Assembly (NCBI GenBank): GCA_015655535.1
Contig: JAATEW010000182.1
Coordinates: 1 to 24,177, forward strand
From: Hyphomicrobiales bacterium
GTDB lineage: Bacteria > Pseudomonadota > Alphaproteobacteria > Rhizobiales > Beijerinckiaceae
Length of the DNA: 24,177 nt
Reading direction: 5' to 3'
Notes under the pieces: generated by a model
What the model was told of the DNA's origin: nothing
The model's input: only the letters and a program-made list of their open reading frames with translations
Databases searched by the model: none
Shown here: positions 7,315-14,500 of the stretch, piece by piece
How positions within the stretch are numbered: the stretch's first letter is position 1
Layout of the letters: every line of letters starts with the position of its first letter
Position numbers and translations under genes: made by a program

Positions 7315-9918
7315 ATGATTCATTGGTTCGATCTCGCGAAGCCGGCCATAGCTCTCTGTGGCACCGGACATGCACCGGGTGGTGTGTCGGAGCCGCCCGC
7401 GGCATCCAATGCCGCGGCCATGGCTCTTCCCGAGCTTCTGACATCGCTCAAGTCTTCGCAGGCGGGTCTCAGCGGCGCCGAGGCGGGCTCGCGTTTAAAG
7501 ACCTATGGCCAAAACACTATCGCGACACATGGGCCGACCGGACTGCTGGTCAAATTCCTGGGGCGGTTCCGCAATCCGCTGGTCCTGATCCTCATCGCCG
7601 CGGCCGGCGTATCGGCTTTGACCGGCGATGTGCCGAGCTTCGTCATCATTACCGTCATCGTTCTCATGTCGGTCATCCTTGATGTCGTGCAGGAGCACCG
7701 TGCCGAGGACGCCGCGGAGGCGCTGCGCAAGCAGGTTTCGCTCACCGCGAAGGTCTTCCGCGACGGCCATCCCGTGGAAGTGCCTGCGTGCGATCTCGTG
7801 CCCGGCGATGTCGTTTCGCTCGCCGCGGGCGATCTGATCCCGGCCGATTGCCGCCTTATCGAAGCACGCGATCTCTATGTGAACGAGGCGCTTCTGACCG
7901 GCGAACCCTATCCGGCCGAAAAGGAGGCGATCGCGGGCATCCCCGGTTCCGGGCAAAGCACGCTCCTGCCGCATCATCAAGTCTTCATGGGAAGCTCGGT
8001 CGTCAGCGGAACCGCCAAGGCGCTGATCGTCGCGACCGGGAAAAACGCGCAATTGGGCTCGATCGCGGGCGCGCTTCAAAAACCGCCGCCGCCGACCGCC
8101 TTTGCGATAGGGGTTCGCGATTTCGGGCTGATGATCGTCCGGATCACGATTTTTCTCGTTCTCTTCACGCTGCTGGTCAATCTGGCCTTCCACCGGCCGC
8201 CGCTCGAATCCTTCCTCTTTGCCCTGGCGCTCGCCGTCGGTTTGACGCCCGAACTTTTGCCCATGGTGATCTCGGTCACGCTCGCGCATGGCGCCATGCG
8301 CATGGCGCGCAAGCAGGTGATCGTGAAGCGCCTCTCGGCCATTCACGACCTCGGCAGCATGGACGTCCTATGCAGCGACAAGACCGGCACTTTGACCGAT
8401 GCCAAAATCAAACTCGTGCGCGAGGTTGATCTCGCTGGGCATGAGAGCGATAGCGTGATGCAGATGGCGGAACTCAACGCGGCTTTTGAGACCGGCCTCA
8501 AAAGCCCGCTCGATGAGGCGATCCTCGCGGCTAAGGCCGCGGATCTCACCGCTTGGACGAAGATTGACGAAGTGCCTTTCGACTTTGAGCGGCGCCGCGT
8601 TTCGGTCTTGCTTGAAAGCGCCGGCCGCCGGCTTCTCGTTGTCAAAGGTGCGCCGGAAGATGTCCTGCGTCTTTCGTCGCATTATGCGATTGAGGGCTCC
8701 CCGCTTCTGCCGCTCGATGCCGCGGCGCGCGAAACAGCGGAGCAAACCTTCACCGCCCTCAGCAAGGATGGCTTCCGCGTTCTCGGCGTTGCCGTGCGGG
8801 ACGTGGAATCCAGCTGCTGCCACGCCTGTGTGGGAGACGAGGCCGAACTTACCTTCACGGGTTTCCTTGCCTTCCTCGATCCGCCTAAAGCAGGCGCCAA
8901 AGCCGCCATCGCCGAATTGGCGGGGCTTGGCGTCACCGTCAAAGTCGTCACCGGCGACAATGAGCAGGTGACGCGTCACGTCTGCGGCGAACTCGGTCTC
9001 GACATCAAAGGGACGTTAACCGGGCCGGAACTCGACAAGCTTGGGGATGAGGCGCTGGCGGCACGGCTCGACGACACGACCTTGTTCTGCCGTGTCACGC
9101 CGCAACAGAAGTCGCGCATCATCACGGCATTTCGAACGAGAGGCCATGTGGTCGGCTATCTCGGCGACGGCATCAATGATGCGCCGTCGCTGCATGCGGC
9201 CGATGTCGGCTTTTCTGTCGATACCGCAGTCGATGTGGCCAAGGAAGCCGCCGCCATGATCCTGCTTCGCAAGGATCTCGACGTGCTGGCCGATGGTGTG
9301 CGCGAAGGCCGCCGAACCTACGCCAATATTCTCAAATATGTGATGATGGGCACGAGTTCGAATTTCGGCAATATGTTCTCGATGGCCGGCGGCGTTATCA
9401 TTTTGCCGTTCCTCCCCATGCTGCCGATTCAAATCCTTCTCAACAATCTCCTTTACGATCTATCGGAAACGACGATCCCTTTGGATTACGTCGACGAGGC
9501 GATGATCGCAAAGCCGCGGCGCTGGGATCTCAAGGCGGTTCAGAAATTCATGTTCGTGGTCGGGCCTCTGAGCTCAATTTTCGACTTTGTGACGTTCTGG
9601 CTTCTGCTTCACGTCTTCAAGGCCGATGAAACCTTGTTCCATACGAGCTGGTTCGTGGAATCGATGGCGACGCAGGTGCTCGTCATCTTCATCATCCGGA
9701 CGGCGCAGCCCTTCCGCAATCTGCCGCATCCAGCCTTGGTGGCGAGTTCGCTTTCAGCCGTCGGCCTCGCGGTATTGATCCCTTTTACGCCGCTTGGAGC
9801 CTGGTTTGGCTTCGTGCCTCTGTCCGCCGCGCTTTTGGGCGCGCTGGCCTTAACGACTCTTGCCTATCTCGGTCTCGTCTATATCGTCAGGCGCTGGTTC
9901 TTCCATAAGATGGTGTGA
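7315..9918 (+). CDS. mgtA: Magnesium-translocating P-type ATPase
   Basis: 867-residue P3B-type ATPase that imports Mg2+ across the inner membrane at the cost of ATP. The actuator motif LLTGEPYPAEKE, the phosphorylation motif SDKTGTLTD with Asp355, and the hinge GDGINDAPSL (about 617) are all present. The M4 motif PELLPM and the segment NFGNMFSMAG...LPIQILLNNLLYDLSE are characteristic of MgtA/MgtB rather than Ca2+ or K+ pumps. About ten membrane helices are expected. The first ~40 residues (CGTGHAPGGVSEPPAASN) are a non-conserved, Gly/Pro-rich extension. ATG 7315 follows GGAG at normal spacing. The stop overlaps or abuts the next start (9915/9921), so the two genes are probably co-transcribed. 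A FixK-type box lies 133 nt upstream. Confidence 0.93.
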   Translation: MIHWFDLAKPAIALCGTGHAPGGVSEPPAASNAAAMALPELLTSLKSSQAGLSGAEAGSRLKTYGQNTIATHGPTGLLVKFLGRFRNPLVLILIAAAGVSALTGDVPSFVIITVIVLMSVILDVVQEHRAEDAAEALRKQVSLTAKVFRDGHPVEVPACDLVPGDVVSLAAGDLIPADCRLIEARDLYVNEALLTGEPYPAEKEAIAGIPGSGQSTLLPHHQVFMGSSVVSGTAKALIVATGKNAQLGSIAGALQKPPPPTAFAIGVRDFGLMIVRITIFLVLFTLLVNLAFHRPPLESFLFALALAVGLTPELLPMVISVTLAHGAMRMARKQVIVKRLSAIHDLGSMDVLCSDKTGTLTDAKIKLVREVDLAGHESDSVMQMAELNAAFETGLKSPLDEAILAAKAADLTAWTKIDEVPFDFERRRVSVLLESAGRRLLVVKGAPEDVLRLSSHYAIEGSPLLPLDAAARETAEQTFTALSKDGFRVLGVAVRDVESSCCHACVGDEAELTFTGFLAFLDPPKAGAKAAIAELAGLGVTVKVVTGDNEQVTRHVCGELGLDIKGTLTGPELDKLGDEALAARLDDTTLFCRVTPQQKSRIITAFRTRGHVVGYLGDGINDAPSLHAADVGFSVDTAVDVAKEAAAMILLRKDLDVLADGVREGRRTYANILKYVMMGTSSNFGNMFSMAGGVIILPFLPMLPIQILLNNLLYDLSETTIPLDYVDEAMIAKPRRWDLKAVQKFMFVVGPLSSIFDFVTFWLLLHVFKADETLFHTSWFVESMATQVLVIFIIRTAQPFRNLPHPALVASSLSAVGLAVLIPFTPLGAWFGFVPLSAALLGALALTTLAYLGLVYIVRRWFFHKMV

Positions 9919-9920
9919 AC

Positions 9921-11468
9921 ATGCAGCCGCCGGATCAAGGCGAGATCACGGATCAAAGCGCCGTCTTCGCGTTTCTCGGCGATCCCGCGATCTATGGTCT
10001 GTCTGAGCCCGTGAAGCGCATCGACACGCATGGCGCGGTCGTATTTCTGGCAGGCGACGACGTCTATAAGGTGAAACGCGCGGTCTGCTTTTCTTATATG
10101 GATTTCTCGACTCTCGACAAACGAAAGGCGGCCTGCGAGGCGGAGATCGCGGTCAACCGCGATAATGCGCCCTCTCTCTATCTTGAAATCGTGCCCATCA
10201 CGCGCGATGCGCGTGGGTTTCATCTTGGCGGCGATGGCGAACCCGTCGAATGGGCCGTGCATCTGCGCCGTTTCGACGAGGAAGCGACGCTCGATTGTCT
10301 CGCGAACAAAGGGCCGTTTGATGCCGCGCTTCTCGGAAAACTCGCGGAGGCCGTGAGTGCCGCGCATCGACAAGCGTCCGTTCGCGACGGTGAAGCAGCG
10401 ACAGCGGTACTGCGGCGCGCGCTGGTCACCACGGCGGACGAGCTTTGCGAGGAGGTGGGCATCTTTGCACCGGCGGACACCGATGCGTTGCGGGCGCGGC
10501 TGATCGCGGTCTTCGATCAGAACTTACCGTTGCTTCTGCGGCGCGGACGCGACGGCAAGGCGCGGCGCTGCCATGGCGATCTCCATTTGCGCAATATCGC
10601 CTTGATCGACGGTGCACCCGTTCTCTTCGACGCGATCGAGTTCAATGAAGCCTTTGCCGTCACGGATATTCTCTATGATCTTGCCTTTCTGATCATGGAT
10701 CTTTGGCACCGCGGCCTCGCCGCCGATGCCAATCTCCTACTGAACCGCTATCTTTGGGCCTCACAGGATGAGCGAAGCGAAATCGAGGGCCTCGCCCTTA
10801 TGCCGCTTTTCCTCAGCCTTCGCGCCGCGATCCGCGCCAAGGTCATCGCGACGCTCAGCCGGATCGAACCCAAGGGAGCGGCCCTGCGCGATGACGCGCG
10901 ATCCTATATGGACGCGGCACGGCGTTTCCTCGATCCCGCCGAGCCTTGTCTCGTCGCAGTCGGGGGCCTGTCGGGGACCGGCAAGAGCGTGCTGTCGGCG
11001 GCGCTTGCACCGTCGATCGGCGCCGCACCCGGCGGGTTGCATCTGCGCAGCGACATTGAGCGGAAGATCCTGTTTGGCGTTGCCGAAATGGAGCGTCTGC
11101 CGGCTGATGCCTATCGGCCGGAGGTTTCGAATCAAGTCTATGAGCGGTTGCGGCAGCTCGCGGAGGTGGGGCTGAAGGCCGGGCGCGGCGTCATTCTCGA
11201 CGCGACCTATACAAAGCCGGAGGGCCGGAAAGCTTTGGCCGATCTCGCGACCGAAGCGGGTGTTCGCTTCATCGGGTTCTGGCTCGAAGCGCCGCTCGAT
11301 CTTTTGACAAGGCGCGTGACTGAGCGGCGCGGCGATGCTTCCGATGCCACGGCCGATGTCGTCGCCAGTCAGGCGCAAGAGGATTTGGGTGAGATGACTT
11401 GGCAAAGGCTCGATGCTTCGAAGACGCGGGAGAGGCTCGCCGCCGAAGCCTCGTTGCTTATCATTTAG
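9921..11468 (+). CDS. APH-fold plus P-loop kinase fusion protein
   Basis: About 515 residues with two kinase modules. The N-terminal part (to about 330) has aminoglycoside-phosphotransferase-like features: CHGDLHLRNI (about 217-226; catalytic Asp and Asn) and LFDAIEFNE (about 236-244; metal Asp). The C-terminal part starts with a Walker A motif GGLSGTGKS (about 348-356) and resembles zeta-toxin/gluconate-kinase-like P-loop kinases, with an ILDATYTKPEGR strand and a lid-like RRVTERRGD. This two-domain form is widespread and mostly uncharacterised; no antibiotic resistance should be inferred. ATG 9921 is 2 nt after the mgtA stop; GTG 9915 overlapping that stop is the alternative. Tight coupling suggests work with, or under the same control as, MgtA. 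Confidence 0.8.
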   Translation: MQPPDQGEITDQSAVFAFLGDPAIYGLSEPVKRIDTHGAVVFLAGDDVYKVKRAVCFSYMDFSTLDKRKAACEAEIAVNRDNAPSLYLEIVPITRDARGFHLGGDGEPVEWAVHLRRFDEEATLDCLANKGPFDAALLGKLAEAVSAAHRQASVRDGEAATAVLRRALVTTADELCEEVGIFAPADTDALRARLIAVFDQNLPLLLRRGRDGKARRCHGDLHLRNIALIDGAPVLFDAIEFNEAFAVTDILYDLAFLIMDLWHRGLAADANLLLNRYLWASQDERSEIEGLALMPLFLSLRAAIRAKVIATLSRIEPKGAALRDDARSYMDAARRFLDPAEPCLVAVGGLSGTGKSVLSAALAPSIGAAPGGLHLRSDIERKILFGVAEMERLPADAYRPEVSNQVYERLRQLAEVGLKAGRGVILDATYTKPEGRKALADLATEAGVRFIGFWLEAPLDLLTRRVTERRGDASDATADVVASQAQEDLGEMTWQRLDASKTRERLAAEASLLII

Positions 11469-11486
11469 AACATCTGACTTTCAGCT

Positions 11487-11568
11487 GCGTCATGGCCGGG
11501 CTTGACCCGGCCATCCAGACACAACGGAGTTTGTGCCTGGATCCGCGGATCACGTCCGCGCATGACGC
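11487..11568. repeat. Rhizobial-type palindromic repeat (cloverleaf-like), possible bidirectional terminator
   Basis: 82-bp unit bounded by GCGTCATG and its inverse CATGACGC. Inside are three further stems: ATGGCCGGG/CCCGGCCAT with loop CTTGA, CCAGACACAA/TTGTGCCTGG with one mismatch, and CGCGGA/TCCGCG. The form matches the dispersed 'GTCATGGCCGGGCTTG..CCCGGCCATCC..CATGACG' repeats common in Rhizobiales genomes. It sits between two convergent genes, where it could stop both transcripts. Confidence 0.75.
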
Positions 11569-11611
11569 CTTTGGACGATTCGACTTGAACCGTCTACGGC
11601 TCCGGGCTTTG

Positions 11612-12595
11612 TCACGGCACAAGCACGGCCGCGCCGTCGAAACGCCCGGCGCGCAGATCGGCGAGCGCTTCATTGGCCTTTTGCAGCGGATAGCGCGTTG
11701 TCTGTGTGACGATGCCGACCTGCGGGCCGAGTTTCAAGAAATCGATGCCGTCCTGGTGGGTGAGATTGGCAACAGACACGAGCTGCCGTTCTTCCCACAA
11801 AATCTCATAAGGGAAACTGGGAATGTCGCTCATATGAATGCCAGCGCAGACAACACGGCCGCCTTTATGCACGGCGCGCAGCGCAGCGGGCACGAGGCTG
11901 CCGACGGGTGCGAAAATGATCGCGGCATCGAGCGGCTCGGGCGGGCTTTCATCCGAGCCGCCGGCCCAGGTGGCGCCAAGCCGCCGCGCGAAAGCCTGCG
12001 TCGTGACATCGCCCGGCTGGGTGAAGCCGAACACCTGCCGCTCCTGCCATATGGCGACCTGTGCGATGATATGGGCGGCGGCGCCAAAGCCATAGAGGCC
12101 CAATTTCTTACCCTCGCCCGCCATGACCAGAGAGCGCCAGCCGATGAGGCCCGCACAGAGCAAAGGCGCAAGCGCGACATCATCGCCCGCCTCGCCAAGC
12201 GGAAAAGCGAAGCGTGCATCGGCGATCAGCGCGGTGGCAAAACCGCCGTCGCGCGTATAGCCCGTGAACAGCGGATCATCGCAGAGGTTTTCATGTTGCG
12301 AGACGCAATAGGGGCACACCCCGCAGGTGTGACCGAGCCAGGGAATGCCGACGCGCTCGCCAAGCTGCAAGCCTTCGACGCCTGCGCCGATCGCATCGAT
12401 GCGGCCGACGACTTCGTGGCCGGGAATGATCGGCAGCTTCGGATGGGGCAATTCGCCGTCGACGACATGCAGATCGGTGCGGCAGACGCCGCAGGCCATG
12501 ATTTTGACGCGGATCTCGCCCGGACCGGGCTCCCGGTCGGGCAGCTCGGTCCATTGCAACGGCGTGCGCAAGTTGTTCAGCACCATGGCGTGCAT
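11612..12595 (-). CDS. Zinc-dependent alcohol dehydrogenase
   Basis: 327-residue cytosolic medium-chain dehydrogenase/reductase using NAD(P)+ to interconvert alcohols and aldehydes. The catalytic-zinc ligands lie in CGVCRTDLH and GHEVVGRI. The structural-zinc loop CGVCPYCVSQHENLC holds its four cysteines. A nucleotide-binding region GLYGFGAAAHI follows. The branch resembles AdhA/AdhP-type 'zinc-binding alcohol dehydrogenase family' proteins. ATG 12595 is chosen over the longer frame to 12697 because GAGG lies five nt before it and the longer version would run into the stress-protein gene. It follows that gene by 32 nt, so the two form an operon. A role in redox balance or alcohol/aldehyde turnover at low oxygen is inferred. 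Confidence 0.88.
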   Translation of the reverse strand: MHAMVLNNLRTPLQWTELPDREPGPGEIRVKIMACGVCRTDLHVVDGELPHPKLPIIPGHEVVGRIDAIGAGVEGLQLGERVGIPWLGHTCGVCPYCVSQHENLCDDPLFTGYTRDGGFATALIADARFAFPLGEAGDDVALAPLLCAGLIGWRSLVMAGEGKKLGLYGFGAAAHIIAQVAIWQERQVFGFTQPGDVTTQAFARRLGATWAGGSDESPPEPLDAAIIFAPVGSLVPAALRAVHKGGRVVCAGIHMSDIPSFPYEILWEERQLVSVANLTHQDGIDFLKLGPQVGIVTQTTRYPLQKANEALADLRAGRFDGAAVLVP

Positions 12596-12627
12596 GATGA
12601 CCTCGCCATATGCGTTTCGTACAAGCC

Positions 12628-13458
12628 TTAATGCGAAACCAAAGCGCTGCGGCCTTTGCCCATCAGCAGGTCGCGGGTGACGCCGCCGAGCACCCATTCG
12701 CGGACCCGGCTGTGCCCATAGGCGCCGGCGACCACCAGTCCGGCGCCCTTTTCCTTCACGATCATATCGAGGCGGCTGGCATCATCTTCGCCGGTGACGG
12801 CGGCGAAAGGCTCTGCTGCGATGCCATGGCGTTTTAGCCACTCGCTCACATCGTTGACATGCTCGCGGGCTTGGGCGAGGTCTTCTTCCGCCGCGACCTC
12901 GACGACGGTCACATGCGCGGCCTTCTTCAAAAGCGGCAAAGCATTTGCAACGGCGCGTTGCGCCTCGCGCGTATCCTTCCAGGCAACAAGCGCATTCTGT
13001 AAATTGAGATTGGTTTCGCCCGGCCCCACAAGCAGCACGGGGCGGCCGACGCGCATCACGAAATCGCTGACATCGACGCGGCGCGACGGATCGAGCTTCG
13101 AATCACCGCCCTTCGGATCGATGATGATGAGATCGGCGGCGCGGGCCTGATGCGCGATATAATCGGCGATTGGCGCAAGCGTCATGGTCGAACGCCAGTG
13201 AATCTCTTTGGCGCGATTGTGAAGAGCCGCCCGGAAACGGTCTTCCACGGCGCGGATCTCCTTGTCCATCTCGATGCGGTCCTGCTCGATGATGTCGGCC
13301 AGCATATAGCCGTCGCCATAGATCATCTGCAGCGGCTGGCAGGCGGCAACGCCGATCACGCTTGCCTCGAACCGCTCGGCGAGATCGCCGGCCAACTGTA
13401 AAATCCCTTCATTCGATGCGTTCAGGTCCAGATGGACCATCAATGTCGCATAGCTCAT
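12628..13458 (-). CDS. Tandem universal stress protein
   Basis: 276-residue protein with two UspA domains. The first (1-140) has a degenerate nucleotide loop (DPKGGDSKLDPSRRVDVSD). The second (about 155-276) carries the ATP-binding pattern G-x2-G-x9-G-(S/T) in GAYGHSRVREWVLGGVTRDL. Such double-domain stress proteins support survival under growth arrest, oxygen limitation or oxidative stress; the molecular partner is usually unknown. It is the first gene of a two-gene unit with the alcohol dehydrogenase. Upstream are a FixK-type box and a TATTAT -10 element at suitable spacing, so induction at low oxygen is predicted. Confidence 0.9.
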   Translation of the reverse strand: MSYATLMVHLDLNASNEGILQLAGDLAERFEASVIGVAACQPLQMIYGDGYMLADIIEQDRIEMDKEIRAVEDRFRAALHNRAKEIHWRSTMTLAPIADYIAHQARAADLIIIDPKGGDSKLDPSRRVDVSDFVMRVGRPVLLVGPGETNLNLQNALVAWKDTREAQRAVANALPLLKKAAHVTVVEVAAEEDLAQAREHVNDVSEWLKRHGIAAEPFAAVTGEDDASRLDMIVKEKGAGLVVAGAYGHSRVREWVLGGVTRDLLMGKGRSALVSH

Positions 13459-13504
13459 AGGTGCTCCTGTCGAAACTCGATCCTTCGACCGTCAAAATAC
13501 AACG

Positions 13505-13543
13505 ATAATAGACCTATAGGTTCGCTGCTTTGATCCGCGTCAA
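13505..13543 (-). promoter_or_regulatory. FNR/FixK-dependent promoter of the stress-protein operon
   Basis: On the minus strand the box TTGACGCGGATCAA (13530-13543; one mismatch from TTGAT-N4-ATCAA) is followed by TATTAT at 13505-13510 as a -10 element. The inferred start near 13498 puts the box centre near -39 to -41, the class II position. There is no good -35 hexamer, as expected for an activator-dependent promoter. Confidence 0.7.
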
Positions 13544-13596
13544 CAAGCTGAGCCGTAAGATAAAGTCAAAGTTTCGTTTACGCATCAGGTTGTCCA

Positions 13597-13622
13597 ATCA
13601 AATCGGGTTTGCCCGATTTGAT
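13597..13622. terminator. Strong hairpin downstream of the fabI operon (distal)
   Basis: Perfect 11-bp stem ATCAAATCGGG/CCCGATTTGAT with a four-base loop. It is one of two adjacent stems between the fabI stop and the stress-protein promoter. The A/T-rich base of the stem could serve as a weak U-tract in the minus direction. Confidence 0.5.
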
Positions 13623-13631
13623 CATTCAAAG

Positions 13632-13657
13632 CTGATCCCGGCACCAGCCGGGATCAG
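13632..13657. terminator. Strong hairpin downstream of the fabI operon (proximal)
   Basis: Perfect 10-bp stem CTGATCCCGG/CCGGGATCAG with loop CACCAG, about 30 nt past the fabI stop. Together with the next stem it probably ends the phaC-pta-ackA-fabI transcript. No long U-run follows, so Rho or a repeat-type insulator role remains possible. Confidence 0.5.
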
Positions 13658-13688
13658 TACCGGTAGCCACTTTTGAGTCCGACGCGTG

Positions 13689-14489
13689 TCAAGCTGCGAG
13701 ATGTTGGCCGCCGTCGACGGGAATGATCGTCCCCGTGATGCGGCGCGCGGCATCGCTGACGAGGAAGGCCGCGAGATTGCCGACATCGGCGATCTCGACC
13801 AGGTGATGTTCGGGCGCGCGCGAGGCCGCCTCCGCCAATAGCTCGTCGAAATGATCTATGCCGCTGGCCGCCCGCGTCTTGATCGGGCCGGGCGAGATCG
13901 CATGGGCGCGGATGCCCTTGGGCCCAAGCTCGGCCGCGATATAGCGCATGCTGCTTTCGAGCGCCGCCTTGACCGGGCCCATGAGATTATAATGTTCGAC
14001 GACGCGCTCTGAACCATAGAAGGTCACGGCGAGAAGACAGCCGCCATCGGGCATCAAGGGCTCGGCGAGATGCGCCATGCGGATGAAGGAATGGCAGGAG
14101 ATGTTCATCGCGACATCGAAGCCTTCCATCGAACAATCCGTGACGCGGCTGTGCAGATCCTCGCGCGGCGCGAAGGCGATCGAATGCAGCAGAAAGTCGA
14201 GGCCGCCCCATTGCGCTTTCACCGCATCGAAGACGGCTTCGAGCTGGCCTGGCTCGTGGACATCGCAAGGCAGGACGAGCTCGCATCCGAGCTTGTCGGT
14301 GACGGCGCGGACGAAGGGCTCGGCCTTCGTGTTCAAGAAGGTCGCGGCGAGTCTCGCGCCGGCCTGTGCGAAAACTTCGGCGCAGCCGGCCGCGATGCTG
14401 TGTTCATTGGCAATGCCGACAATCAGTCCGCGTTTGCCGCGAAGGTCAACGAGAGGCGCGGCCAAGGCCATTTCCGTTTCATGAGTCAT
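13689..14489 (-). CDS. fabI: Enoyl-ACP reductase, FabI-type
   Basis: 266-residue short-chain dehydrogenase-like enzyme that reduces enoyl-ACP with NAD(P)H, the last step of fatty-acid elongation. The FabI-style nucleotide loop is GIANEHSIAAGCA (25-37). The active Tyr167 and Lys174 lie in HYNLMGPVK, and the substrate-loop region is AISPGPIKTRAASGI. By alignment with E. coli FabI, the second active-site tyrosine (Tyr146) is replaced by Phe157, with a Tyr next to it. The position in an acetyl-phosphate/PHA operon rather than a fatty-acid locus suggests a second, specialised paralogue. AAGGA precedes ATG 14489, and the ackA stop is 11 nt upstream. An alternative role as a hydride sink for acyl substrates is speculative. 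Confidence 0.85.
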   Translation of the reverse strand: MTHETEMALAAPLVDLRGKRGLIVGIANEHSIAAGCAEVFAQAGARLAATFLNTKAEPFVRAVTDKLGCELVLPCDVHEPGQLEAVFDAVKAQWGGLDFLLHSIAFAPREDLHSRVTDCSMEGFDVAMNISCHSFIRMAHLAEPLMPDGGCLLAVTFYGSERVVEHYNLMGPVKAALESSMRYIAAELGPKGIRAHAISPGPIKTRAASGIDHFDELLAEAASRAPEHHLVEIADVGNLAAFLVSDAARRITGTIIPVDGGQHLAA

Positions 14490-14500
14490 GGGTGCGTTCC

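Noticed and set aside
7495..8346. Minus-strand ORF of 283 codons inside mgtA
   Set aside because: Antisense shadow with extreme Arg/Asp/Glu content; mgtA motifs on the plus strand are unambiguous.
9921..11468. Aminoglycoside resistance gene
   Set aside because: The APH-like fold is shared by many small-molecule kinases. The fusion with a P-loop domain and coupling to mgtA argue against a resistance cassette.
11399..12631. Plus-strand ORF of 410 codons over the alcohol dehydrogenase
   Set aside because: Antisense shadow of a gene with intact zinc motifs. It also runs through the palindromic repeat and has no recognisable domain.
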